The notes beneath the pieces were generated by a model. That model was not told where the DNA came from and ran no database searches. It saw only the letters and a list, made by a program, of their open reading frames with translations. Position numbers and translations under genes: made by a program. From the NCBI RefSeq assembly GCF_036186745.1, contig NZ_CP108086.1, positions 8,122,001 through 8,186,000 of the forward strand: a stretch of 64,000 nt of DNA. The letters run 5' to 3'. Source of the stretch: Microbispora hainanensis. GTDB taxonomy: Bacteria; Actinomycetota; Actinomycetes; Streptosporangiales; Streptosporangiaceae. Shown one piece after another: positions 32,592-40,570 of this stretch; the stretch's first letter is position 1, and each line of letters opens with the position of its first letter.

Positions 32592-33875
32592 GTGATCGTC
32601 CCGAGCAATCCCGAGTCCGTCTTCACGTACGGCGCGCCCGCCCTCAAGTTCGGCCCCGGCGCGTCCGCCGAGATCGGCTTCGACCTCGGGCAGTACGGCG
32701 CGCGCCGCGTGCTGGTGGTGACCGACGCGGGCGTGGCGGCGACGGGCGCTCCGGCACGGATCGCCGAGCAGATCGCCGGGTTCGGCATCCACGCGGAGGT
32801 GTACGACGGCGTGCACGTCGAGCCCACGGACGAGAGCCTGCTCGCGGCGATCGGGCACGCCCGCGCGAGCGGCCCCTGGGACGCCTTCGTGGCGGTCGGC
32901 GGCGGATCGAGCATCGACACGGCCAAGGCCGTCAACCTGCTGACGACGAATCCGGGCGAGCTGATGGACTACGTCAACGCGCCGATCGGCGCCGGGCGTG
33001 CCCCCTCCCGCCCGCTCAAGCCGCTGGTCGCGGTGCCCACGACCACGGGCACCGGCTCGGAGAGCACGACGATCTGCGTGCTCGACGTGCTCGGCCTGAA
33101 GGTCAAGACGGGGATCAGCCACGCCCGGCTCCGTCCCGTGCTGGCCGTCGTGGACCCGGATCTCACGATGACGCAGCCGCCCGAGGTGACCGCGGCGGCG
33201 GGGATGGACATCCTCTGTCACGCCCTGGAGAGCTACACCGCCCGGCCGTACACCTCATACGAGCGCAGGCGGCCCGAGGAGCGCGTGCCCTACTGCGGGT
33301 CGAACCCGGTGGCGGACATGTGGTCGGAGCAGGCGATCCGGCTGCTCGCGGGCTCGTTCCGCACCGCCGTACGGCACGGCGACGACGCGCGGGCGCGGGG
33401 CGCGATGGCGCTGGCGGCGACGTTCGCCGGGCTCGGGTTCGGCAATGCGGGCGTGCACATCCCGCACGCCAACGCCTATCCGATCGCGGGCCGGGTGAAG
33501 GACTTCCACCCGCGCGGCTACCCCGGCGGCGAGCCGATGGTGCCGCACGGCATGGCCGTGGCGCTGACCGCTCCGGAGGCGTTCCGGTTCACCTTCGACG
33601 CGGACCCGGCGCGGCACCTGCGCGTGGCCGAACTGCTCGATCCGTCGGCGGCGAAGCCGGACGAGCCGTCGGAGTTCCTGCCCGGCGTGCTGACCACGCT
33701 CATGCGCGACGTCGGCATCCCGAACGGCATCGGCGGCGTGGGATACGCGGAGGCCGACGTGCCGGCCCTGGTCGAGGGGGCGATGAAGCAGCAGCGGCTG
33801 CTCACCACCGCCCCCAAGCCCGTGCGAGAGGAGGACCTCGCCCGCATCCTCACCCGCTCGCTCGCCCTCTGGTAA
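32592..33875 (+). CDS. Iron-containing alcohol dehydrogenase, hydroxyacid-oxoacid transhydrogenase type
   Basis: A 427-residue group III (iron-type) alcohol dehydrogenase. It matches the hydroxyacid-oxoacid transhydrogenase (ADHFE1/HOT) branch rather than simple alcohol dehydrogenases: VEPTDESLLAAIGHA, AVGGGSSIDTAKAVNLL (about 101-117), VPTTTGTGSEST, GMDILCHALESYTARPY, GSNPVADMWSEQAIRLLA and FGNAGVHIPHANAYPIAG. HOT enzymes oxidise 4-hydroxybutyrate while reducing 2-oxoglutarate to 2-hydroxyglutarate; whether this one uses the same pair is unknown. The GTG at 32592 has GGAAGG upstream. It is divergent from a FadR-type GntR regulator, suggesting induction by an organic acid. Confidence 0.88.
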   Translation: MIVPSNPESVFTYGAPALKFGPGASAEIGFDLGQYGARRVLVVTDAGVAATGAPARIAEQIAGFGIHAEVYDGVHVEPTDESLLAAIGHARASGPWDAFVAVGGGSSIDTAKAVNLLTTNPGELMDYVNAPIGAGRAPSRPLKPLVAVPTTTGTGSESTTICVLDVLGLKVKTGISHARLRPVLAVVDPDLTMTQPPEVTAAAGMDILCHALESYTARPYTSYERRRPEERVPYCGSNPVADMWSEQAIRLLAGSFRTAVRHGDDARARGAMALAATFAGLGFGNAGVHIPHANAYPIAGRVKDFHPRGYPGGEPMVPHGMAVALTAPEAFRFTFDADPARHLRVAELLDPSAAKPDEPSEFLPGVLTTLMRDVGIPNGIGGVGYAEADVPALVEGAMKQQRLLTTAPKPVREEDLARILTRSLALW

Positions 33876-33947
33876 GAGGGCCACGCATCGGCCGCCGTCC
33901 GGTGCGGGCCGGCTCCGGGGTCGCTCTGCGGTGCGGTGCGCAACCCA

Positions 33948-33968
33948 CGCTCGCTTCACGTGCGAGCG
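33948..33968. terminator. Hairpin downstream of the transhydrogenase gene
   Basis: CGCTCGC and GCGAGCG form a perfect 7-base stem around a 7-base loop, 73 bases after the transhydrogenase stop and before the convergent sbcC end. A plausible but modest terminator. Confidence 0.45.
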
Positions 33969-34039
33969 AGCTGTCACAGTCGCCTCGCGGCATGGGCTCC
34001 GGCGGCGGGGCTGCGGTTGGGCGGGGCTGCGGTGGCGGG

Positions 34040-34095
34040 GCTTCTCGGGCAGGACTTCTCGGGCAGGACTTCTCGGGCAGGACTTCTCGGACAGG
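34040..34095. repeat. 14-bp tandem repeat, four copies, next to the sbcC stop
   Basis: The unit GACTTCTCGGGCAG is repeated four times (first and last copies slightly changed) directly before the sbcC stop codon at 34098. A related GGCGGGGCTGCGGTTG repeat precedes it. The 222-base gap holds no gene. Confidence 0.85.
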
Positions 34096-34097
34096 GC

Positions 34098-37000
34098 TCA
34101 GTGGTGCGAGAGGGTGGAACCGGAGCGGCCCTTGACCACGCGGAGCTGCGCGGGGATGCGCACCCGGAGCTCGGCGACGTGGCTGACCACGCCGACGGCC
34201 CGGCCGCCCTCGCGCAGGCCGTCGAGGATGTCGAGCACGTCGTCGAGCGTCTCGTCGTCGAGCGTGCCGAAGCCCTCGTCGACGAAGAGGGTGCCGATCT
34301 CGGCCCCGCCCGCCTCGTCGGTCACCACGTCGGCCAGGCCCAGCGCCAGGGCGAGCGAGGTGATGAAGCTCTCGCCGCCGGAGAGCGTGGCCGGGTCGCG
34401 TTCCACACCGGTCCAGGCGTCGAGCACGCGCAGGCCCAGCCCGCCGCCCGACCGGCCCCGGTCGCCCGCGGACCGGTTCAGGTCGTGCCGCAGCAGATAG
34501 CGCCCGCCCGACATGTGGTCGAGCCGCTCGTTCGCGGCGTCGACGACCTGGCGGAGGCGCTCGCCCAGCACGTACGCCGACAGCCTCATGTGCCACCGGT
34601 TGTCGCCGGACGTGCCGGTCGCCAGCTCGGCGAGCCGGCGCGCCAGGCGGTGCCGTTCCTCTGCGGGCCGGTAGGCGCGCAGCGCGGCGTCCAGTTCGGC
34701 GGCGAGCCCCGTGAGCTGGTCGAGCCTGGCCTTCGCCCGGTCGTGCGCCGAGGTGCGGGCGGTGTGGTCGCGCTCGGCGCGCTCGTGACCGGCTTCCAGC
34801 TCCGGCAGGTCGGCGGGGGGCTCGGCCGCCGCCGCGACCAGCTCGGGATCGGCGAGCAGCCCTTCGACCGTGGCCCGTTCGGCGTCCAGGTGTCCCAGCC
34901 GCTCGGACATCGCCTCCCGTTCCTCCGGCGTGCGCACGGCGGCCGAGGCGTGCTCCACGCTCGCGAACCCCTCCGCGCGGGCGGCCCTGGCCGCCTCGGC
35001 CAGCGCGGTCTCGCTCTCGCGATCGGCGGCGGCCGCCGTGGCCGCAGCCTCGGCGGCCTCCCTGAGCAGATCCGCCTCCTCACGCAGCCGGTCGAGGCGG
35101 GCGGCGAGCGAGGGATCCTCGCCCCGGGCGGCGTCGATCACCTCGGCCAGCCTGCGCTCGCCGGCCTCCAGCCCGTCCCGGTGCGCGCGGGCCTCGGCGA
35201 GCGCCGCACCGGTGCGCGCGGCCCGCGCGCCCAGCTCCTCCAGCTCGGCCGCGAGCCGGGCGGCCTGGGCGGCCAGTTCCTCTTCGGCGGCGGCCAGGGA
35301 GCGGGCGCGTTCCAGCTCCGCCTCCGCCGTCGCGAGGTCGCCCTCCAGCCCGGCGGCGAGCCGCTCTCCCTCCGCGAGCAGCGCGTCCCGCCTGGTCCTG
35401 GTCTCGGTCAGCAGCCCGGTCAGCTCGGCCGCCCGGTCGCGGGCCGACTCCAGCTCCGCCGCGAGCCGCCCGGCCTCCGCCTCGGCCGCCGCGACCGCCG
35501 TCTCGGCCGCGCGCAGCCGCGCCAGCTCCTCGCGGGCGTCGGCGAGGGCGGCGGACGCGTCGTCCTGGGACAGGCCCCCCGCACGCGCCGCGGCGTCGCC
35601 GAGCCGCGACGAGAGCGCGGCGACGGTCGTCTCCGCCTCCTCGCGCGCCCGCTGGGCGGCCTCGAACGCCTCCTGCGCCGCCTGCTCGTCGTCCGCGGTC
35701 GCGGCCCGTGCGGCGGGCGCGGCGGGGCCGGGGTGTTCGGTGGCGCCGCAGACGGCGCAGGGCGCCCCGGGCACGAGCCCGGCCGCCAGCTCGGCGGCCA
35801 TCCCGTCGATCCTCGCCTGGCGGACCTCCTGCAGCCGGTCGCGACGCTCCTGGGCCAGGTCGACGGCGGCGCGCCGGTCGTGCTCGGCCTCCTCCAGCTG
35901 GGCGGTCAGGGCGTCGCGCAGCCGCGCGGCCTCCAGCCGGTCCCCCGCCATCTGCGCGGCGGCCTCCAGCGCGGGGACGCGCGCGGCCATGTCGCGCAGG
36001 CCCCTGAGCCGCTCCTCGGCCCCGGCCAGCAGCTCCGGCAGCTCCGCCTGCGCGGCCCGGGCCCGCGCCTCGTCATCGGCGAGCCGGGCCAGTTCCGCGT
36101 CCAGCCGCGCGGCCTGCCCGGTGACCTCCCGCAGGCGCAGCGCGGCGTCCCTGACGGCCGTCAGGCCCGGCAGGCTCGCCGCCGCCGCACGCGCCCCGGC
36201 GAGCCGTTCCTCGACGTCGAGCCGCTCGGCCGGCAGGGCCGCCAGCCGCCGCGTCAGCTCCGCCTCCTGCTCGGTCAGCTCCGCCAGCGCGCGTTCGGCG
36301 TCGGCGCGCTCGCCTCGCACCTGCCGCAGGCGCTCCTCCTCCGGGAGGATCTGGCTCACCCGGGCGATCTCGTCGCGCCGCTCCCGCTCCAGCACGGCCA
36401 GCCGCTCCGGATCCGGCAGCTCGGTCTCGATTCGCTCCGTGTCGATTCGCTCGGTCTCGATTCGTTCCGTGTCGATTCGTTCCGTGTCGATTCGTTCCGT
36501 GTCGAGCCGCACGGCACCTTGCCGCGTGGCCTCCCGCCGGTCCGCGTCCGGTTCCCCGTCGGGCTCCGGACCGAGGCCGGGGAGCACGCGGAGCACGGCG
36601 TCGGCGGCCACCCACCGCGCCTTGGCGGCGGTCTCCGTCCGCTGGACGGCCTGCCGGATCAGCGGCGCCACCCGGTCGGCGCGGGCGGCCTCGTCGAGCA
36701 TCGCCTCCAGGTCCGACCGCTCGTCCGCCGCCGCGTCGAGCTCCTGCCGCCGGGCGAGTGCGGCGGCGTGCCTGCGCTGCCGGTCGGCCAGGGCACGGCC
36801 CTCCTCCAGCCGGGCACGGGCCGACAGCAGCGCCTCCTGGCTGGCCGCGCGGGCCGTGACCGCGTCGGCGAGCGCGCCGCGGGCGAGGCCGAGCGTCTCC
36901 CCCGCCCAGGCCGCGGGATCGCCGGCCTCCTCGGGCAGCGGCAGGTCGTCGCCCGCCGCGCCGCGCATGCGGTCGAGCACCGACTCGACCCGCTGGCCGA

Positions 37001-37622
37001 GCTCCTGCGCCTCCCGCCACGTGCGCGTGCGATGGTCGGCCAGCCACCGCTCCACGTCGCTGAACACCCGCACGGAGAAGAGCCGTTCCAGCAGCTCACG
37101 TCGCTCCTCGCCGCCTGCCCGCAGGAACTTCGCGAACTCGCCCTGCGGCAGCATCGCGACCTGGCAGAACTGGGCCGCGGTCATGCCCGTCAGCGTGTTC
37201 ACGAAGTCGCCGGCCTCGTCGCTGCGGGTGCTGCGCACGACCCACTGCCCGCCGGGCTCGGTCAGCTCCTCGACGCGGGCCTTGGCCTTCTCCTCGACCA
37301 GGCCGGAACCCCGCAGCTTGGGCCGCATCCAGGCGGGCGAACGGGTGATGCGCAGCCGCCTGCCCCGGATCGTCAGCTCCAGCGTGACCGACGGCCCGCG
37401 GTCGGGCGGCGCGTGGTCGCAGCGCAGGCTCCGGGCGCTCTCCCGCTGACCGGGCACCCTGCCGTACAGGGCGTAGCAGACGGCGTCGAGCACGGTCGTC
37501 TTGCCGGCGCCGGTCGGCCCGTGGATCAGGAACAGGCCCGCCTCGCCGAGCGCGTCGAAGTCGACCTCCTCGGTGCCGGGGAACGACCCGAACGCGACCA
37601 TGCGCAGCCGATGCAGCCTCAC
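34098..37622 (-). CDS. sbcC: SbcC nuclease ATPase subunit (Rad50-like)
   Basis: A 1174-residue SMC/Rad50-type ATPase that works with SbcD to cut DNA hairpins and process blocked ends. The N-terminal Walker A reads HGPTGAGKTTVLDAVCYALY (about residues 34-53) with the Q-loop in QVAMLPQGEFAKFLRAGG. Two long coiled-coil arms flank a zinc hook with Cys622-Ala-Val-Cys625. The C-terminal half-ATPase has signature TLSGGESFITSLALALGLAD and Walker B TLFVDEGFGTLDDETLD. A run of R-I-D/E-T-E repeats sits in the first coil. The GTG start has a perfect AGGAGGT at 37626-37632. It follows sbcD by 115 bases. Confidence 0.97.
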   Translation of the reverse strand: MRLHRLRMVAFGSFPGTEEVDFDALGEAGLFLIHGPTGAGKTTVLDAVCYALYGRVPGQRESARSLRCDHAPPDRGPSVTLELTIRGRRLRITRSPAWMRPKLRGSGLVEEKAKARVEELTEPGGQWVVRSTRSDEAGDFVNTLTGMTAAQFCQVAMLPQGEFAKFLRAGGEERRELLERLFSVRVFSDVERWLADHRTRTWREAQELGQRVESVLDRMRGAAGDDLPLPEEAGDPAAWAGETLGLARGALADAVTARAASQEALLSARARLEEGRALADRQRRHAAALARRQELDAAADERSDLEAMLDEAARADRVAPLIRQAVQRTETAAKARWVAADAVLRVLPGLGPEPDGEPDADRREATRQGAVRLDTERIDTERIDTERIETERIDTERIETELPDPERLAVLERERRDEIARVSQILPEEERLRQVRGERADAERALAELTEQEAELTRRLAALPAERLDVEERLAGARAAAASLPGLTAVRDAALRLREVTGQAARLDAELARLADDEARARAAQAELPELLAGAEERLRGLRDMAARVPALEAAAQMAGDRLEAARLRDALTAQLEEAEHDRRAAVDLAQERRDRLQEVRQARIDGMAAELAAGLVPGAPCAVCGATEHPGPAAPAARAATADDEQAAQEAFEAAQRAREEAETTVAALSSRLGDAAARAGGLSQDDASAALADAREELARLRAAETAVAAAEAEAGRLAAELESARDRAAELTGLLTETRTRRDALLAEGERLAAGLEGDLATAEAELERARSLAAAEEELAAQAARLAAELEELGARAARTGAALAEARAHRDGLEAGERRLAEVIDAARGEDPSLAARLDRLREEADLLREAAEAAATAAAADRESETALAEAARAARAEGFASVEHASAAVRTPEEREAMSERLGHLDAERATVEGLLADPELVAAAAEPPADLPELEAGHERAERDHTARTSAHDRAKARLDQLTGLAAELDAALRAYRPAEERHRLARRLAELATGTSGDNRWHMRLSAYVLGERLRQVVDAANERLDHMSGGRYLLRHDLNRSAGDRGRSGGGLGLRVLDAWTGVERDPATLSGGESFITSLALALGLADVVTDEAGGAEIGTLFVDEGFGTLDDETLDDVLDILDGLREGGRAVGVVSHVAELRVRIPAQLRVVKGRSGSTLSHH
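36424..36506 (-). repeat. 15-bp in-frame repeat in sbcC encoding R-I-D/E-T-E units
   Basis: About six 15-base units encode Arg-Ile-Asp/Glu-Thr-Glu within the first coiled-coil arm. The repeat keeps the frame and a strongly charged helix-compatible composition, so it would lengthen the arm without breaking it. Confidence 0.85.
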
Positions 37623-37737
37623 CGGACCTCCTCGCTCGCCCGCGGGAAGCCCCCGCGTTCCCGAACCTCAACCCGCCCGGCGGACGACGGCCTCGCCCGC
37701 CCGGCCGCCGTGCCGTACCTCGCGGCGGGGCGGCCGT

Positions 37738-38838
37738 TCACGCGCTCTCCTTGATGCGGCACGCCTCGACCGCCTCCTGCAGCAGGCGCCGTTCGTCGTC
37801 GTCCGCGGGCTCGCCGCGAACCTCGCGGACGAAGTCGAGCGCCACCTCGATCTCGGCCCGGCCGGCGATCCTCGCCCGGGCCGCGGGCCCCTCGGACGCG
37901 CCGTCCGGCTGGAAGACGAGCGCCAGCGTGTGCGGGAAGCGCCGGCGCAGGCGCTCCATCGCCTCGCGCGGACGCACCGGGTCTGTGAGCGTCACCTGCA
38001 GCCAGTGGTCCTCGTAGCGCTCGAAGCGGCCGTCGGTAAGCAGGTCGTCGATGCGGCCCCGCACCGTGCTCACCGGCCGGGGCACCGGGGCGGGGACGAA
38101 CTCCGTCAGACCCGAATCGAGGTCGGCCAGCCAGGAGCCCTTGGTGTGGCCTGCCTCGGAGAAGGAGTAGGCGATCGGCGAGCCGCTGTAGCGGACCGTC
38201 TCGCTCATCACCTGACGGCCGTGCAGGTGCCCGAGCGCCGCGTAGTCGACCCCCGAGAACGCGCTCACCGGCACGTGCGCGACCCCGCCGACGCTGATGT
38301 CCCGCTCGCTGTCGCTGGCCTCTCCCCCGGTGACGAACGCGTGGGCGAGCACGACCTTGCGCGCCGCCGGATGCGCCCGCACCCGGTCCATCGCGTACGT
38401 GATCGCGGCGGTGTGGCTGCGCTCGGCCAGCTCCCACGGCCCCTTGACCAGCTCGGGCTCCAGGTAGGGGATGCCGAAGAACGCCACGTCTTCGATCATC
38501 ACCGGCTCCCAGGCCCTGGCGGGGTCGGTGCGCAGGTGCACCCGCTCCATGAGGTCGGCGCCGAATCCCAGCCGTACGGCGGAGTCGTGGTTGCCGCTGA
38601 TGAGCACGGTGTGCACGCCGAGCGCCTTGAGCCTGGCCAGCGCCTCGTTGCACAGCGCGACCGCGTCGACGGGAGGCAGGGCGCGGTCGTAGACGTCGCC
38701 GGAGACCACGACGACGTCGACGTGCTCGGCACGCACGGTCTCGACCAGGTGGTCGACGTACGCCGCCTGGGCGCCGAGCAGGCTCTCCCGGTGGAACGAC
38801 CGGCCGAGGTGCCAGTCGGAGCTGTGCAGGACACGCAT
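37738..38838 (-). CDS. sbcD: SbcD nuclease subunit (Mre11-like)
   Basis: A 366-residue metallophosphoesterase nuclease. The phosphoesterase motifs appear in order: HSSDWHLGRSF (about residues 5-15), VVVSGDVYDRALPP, LISGNHDSAVRLGFG, VVLAHAFVTGGEASDSERD and DYAALGHLHGRQ. The C-terminal capping domain follows to residue 366. The ATG at 38838 begins the MRVLHSSDWH motif seen in the family; the open frame before it is not conserved. It is the first gene of the sbcDC pair and is divergent from the alpha/beta hydrolase gene. Confidence 0.97.
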   Translation of the reverse strand: MRVLHSSDWHLGRSFHRESLLGAQAAYVDHLVETVRAEHVDVVVVSGDVYDRALPPVDAVALCNEALARLKALGVHTVLISGNHDSAVRLGFGADLMERVHLRTDPARAWEPVMIEDVAFFGIPYLEPELVKGPWELAERSHTAAITYAMDRVRAHPAARKVVLAHAFVTGGEASDSERDISVGGVAHVPVSAFSGVDYAALGHLHGRQVMSETVRYSGSPIAYSFSEAGHTKGSWLADLDSGLTEFVPAPVPRPVSTVRGRIDDLLTDGRFERYEDHWLQVTLTDPVRPREAMERLRRRFPHTLALVFQPDGASEGPAARARIAGRAEIEVALDFVREVRGEPADDDERRLLQEAVEACRIKESA

Positions 38839-38965
38839 GTCGCAGGAAGCTAACAGGTCCCTCCGACAAACGCGGCCCCAACGGCCCCTCTGGTGCATGA
38901 CGCAAAGAAGGAGTAATGACTTAGCCTGGGTTCGGTATCACGAGTACGCATGGGGGAGCGGCCTC

Positions 38966-40471
38966 ATGAACGTCGGCCGGGGCACTCTCGGAGTGATCGC
39001 CGGTGTGCTGATGGTGGCACTCGCCGCGGTCGGTCACTTGCTCTCCCCGCCGGCCTTCGACCCGCCACCTCTGTCCGCTTCGCCCCAGTTTCGCGACTTA
39101 CCTCCCCAGCCCGCCGCGGAAGTGCGGCCGGTCGCCCGCACCGACAGGTTCCGCACCGAGACGCTCCTCGTGCCGGCGAAGAACGAGACGCTGAAGGCGA
39201 CGATCAGGGCGCCCCTGTCCCCGGGACGCCATCCCGCGATGGTGTTCGTGCAGGGCTCGGGGTCGGGCGACGGCGGGGAGTTCACCCAGCAGGCCGAGTG
39301 GCTGGCCGGCGCGGGCATCGTCACGCTGGCGTACGACAAGCGGACGGTGGGCTACTCCTTCCGCAGCCGCGACTTCGGCCTGCTCGCCGACGACGCCCTG
39401 CGCATGCTGCGGGTGCTGCGCGCACGGCCCGACGTCGACCCGGCGCGCGCCGGCCTGTGGGGCGTCAGCGAGGGCGGCTGGGTCGTCCCGATCGCCGCCG
39501 CGCGTGATCCGCAGGCCGCGTTCGTGGTGCTGGTCTCCTCCCCGAACGTCTCACCGCTGCGCCAGGTCGCCTGGGCGCTGAACGAGCAGTTGCTGCGCCT
39601 GCACGCGCCGACCGGCGTACGCGACCTGCTCACCCGGGCGATGGGCGGGGTCGGCTTCGACTTCCTGCGGTACGACGGGGTGCCCGCCCTGCGCGGGATC
39701 ACCCAGCCCGTCCTGGCGTTGTACGGCACCGACGACCCGTCCATCCCCTTCGTGGAGAGCACCGAGACGCTCACCGCCGCCCTGACCGAGGGCGGCAACA
39801 CCGACTACACGATCCGCTTCCTCGCCGGGGCCGACCACGCCATGCGGATCCACGGCGGGCCGTACGTCCCGGACTACCTGCCCACGCTCGCCAACTGGAT
39901 GAAGGACCTGCCGCGTACGGCCAAGCCCTCGGTGGCGATCGCGGGGGCGACGCCGGTGCAGCGTTTCGAGGCCGCCGACGTGCCTGCCGCGCCGTGGTGG
40001 GGCAACAGCACGATCCTGTGGCTCACGCTCTGCCTGGCCGCGGTCGGCTACGTCGCGGCGCCGGTCACCGAGATGGTCGTCCGGCTGCGCGGGCGCGACC
40101 TGCGGCTGCAGGCCAGGATGGAGGCCACCGTGCAACTGTGGCCGGCCCTCCGGCGGCGGCTGCGCAGGATGGCCTGGACCGGCCTCGGGGAGCTCGCCGC
40201 GGTCCTGGCGTTCATCACGCTCATCGTGCTGTTCTCGGTCAACCAGGCCGGCGCCTGGCCCGCCGTACAGGCCGGATGGCTGGTCGTGCGCCTGCTCGCC
40301 CTCCTGATGCTCGTGCAGACGGTCACGACGTTCGCGGCGGTGACCGGCGGCCTGCGGGACGGCTGGGAGCCGACGCCCTGGCAGAAGAGCGTCCTCGCCG
40401 GTGTGCTCGGCGGGACCGCGCTGCTGCTGCTGACCGCCGCCTACTACGGGCTGTTCGCCTTCCCCTGGTAG
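38966..40471 (+). CDS. Membrane-anchored alpha/beta hydrolase
   Basis: A 501-residue protein with an N-terminal membrane segment (about residues 7-26), an alpha/beta hydrolase domain (about 60-345) and four C-terminal hydrophobic helices (about 350-500). The catalytic triad is visible: Ser168 in LWGVSEGGWV, Asp in LYGTDDPSIPF and His in GADHAMRIHG. The hydrolase part resembles dienelactone hydrolase/acyl-peptidase-like serine hydrolases and should face outward between the membrane segments. The ATG has GGGGAG 8 bases upstream. The substrate is unknown; the helical tail is unusual for a hydrolase. Confidence 0.85.
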   Translation: MNVGRGTLGVIAGVLMVALAAVGHLLSPPAFDPPPLSASPQFRDLPPQPAAEVRPVARTDRFRTETLLVPAKNETLKATIRAPLSPGRHPAMVFVQGSGSGDGGEFTQQAEWLAGAGIVTLAYDKRTVGYSFRSRDFGLLADDALRMLRVLRARPDVDPARAGLWGVSEGGWVVPIAAARDPQAAFVVLVSSPNVSPLRQVAWALNEQLLRLHAPTGVRDLLTRAMGGVGFDFLRYDGVPALRGITQPVLALYGTDDPSIPFVESTETLTAALTEGGNTDYTIRFLAGADHAMRIHGGPYVPDYLPTLANWMKDLPRTAKPSVAIAGATPVQRFEAADVPAAPWWGNSTILWLTLCLAAVGYVAAPVTEMVVRLRGRDLRLQARMEATVQLWPALRRRLRRMAWTGLGELAAVLAFITLIVLFSVNQAGAWPAVQAGWLVVRLLALLMLVQTVTTFAAVTGGLRDGWEPTPWQKSVLAGVLGGTALLLLTAAYYGLFAFPW

Positions 40472-40570
40472 GCCGGCCTCAAGGTCGAGTCCCGGTCAAA
40501 TGCCGGTATGGACTGTTCCCGCTCGTGCCGCCGACGGGTTTTCCGGGGCCCGTGTCGCTTCAATTGACGC

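Noticed and set aside
33936..37754. Plus-strand open frame of about 1270 codons opposite sbcC
   Set aside because: It is the antisense shadow of sbcC, with repetitive composition and no motif. SbcC has complete ATPase, zinc-hook and signature motifs on the other strand.
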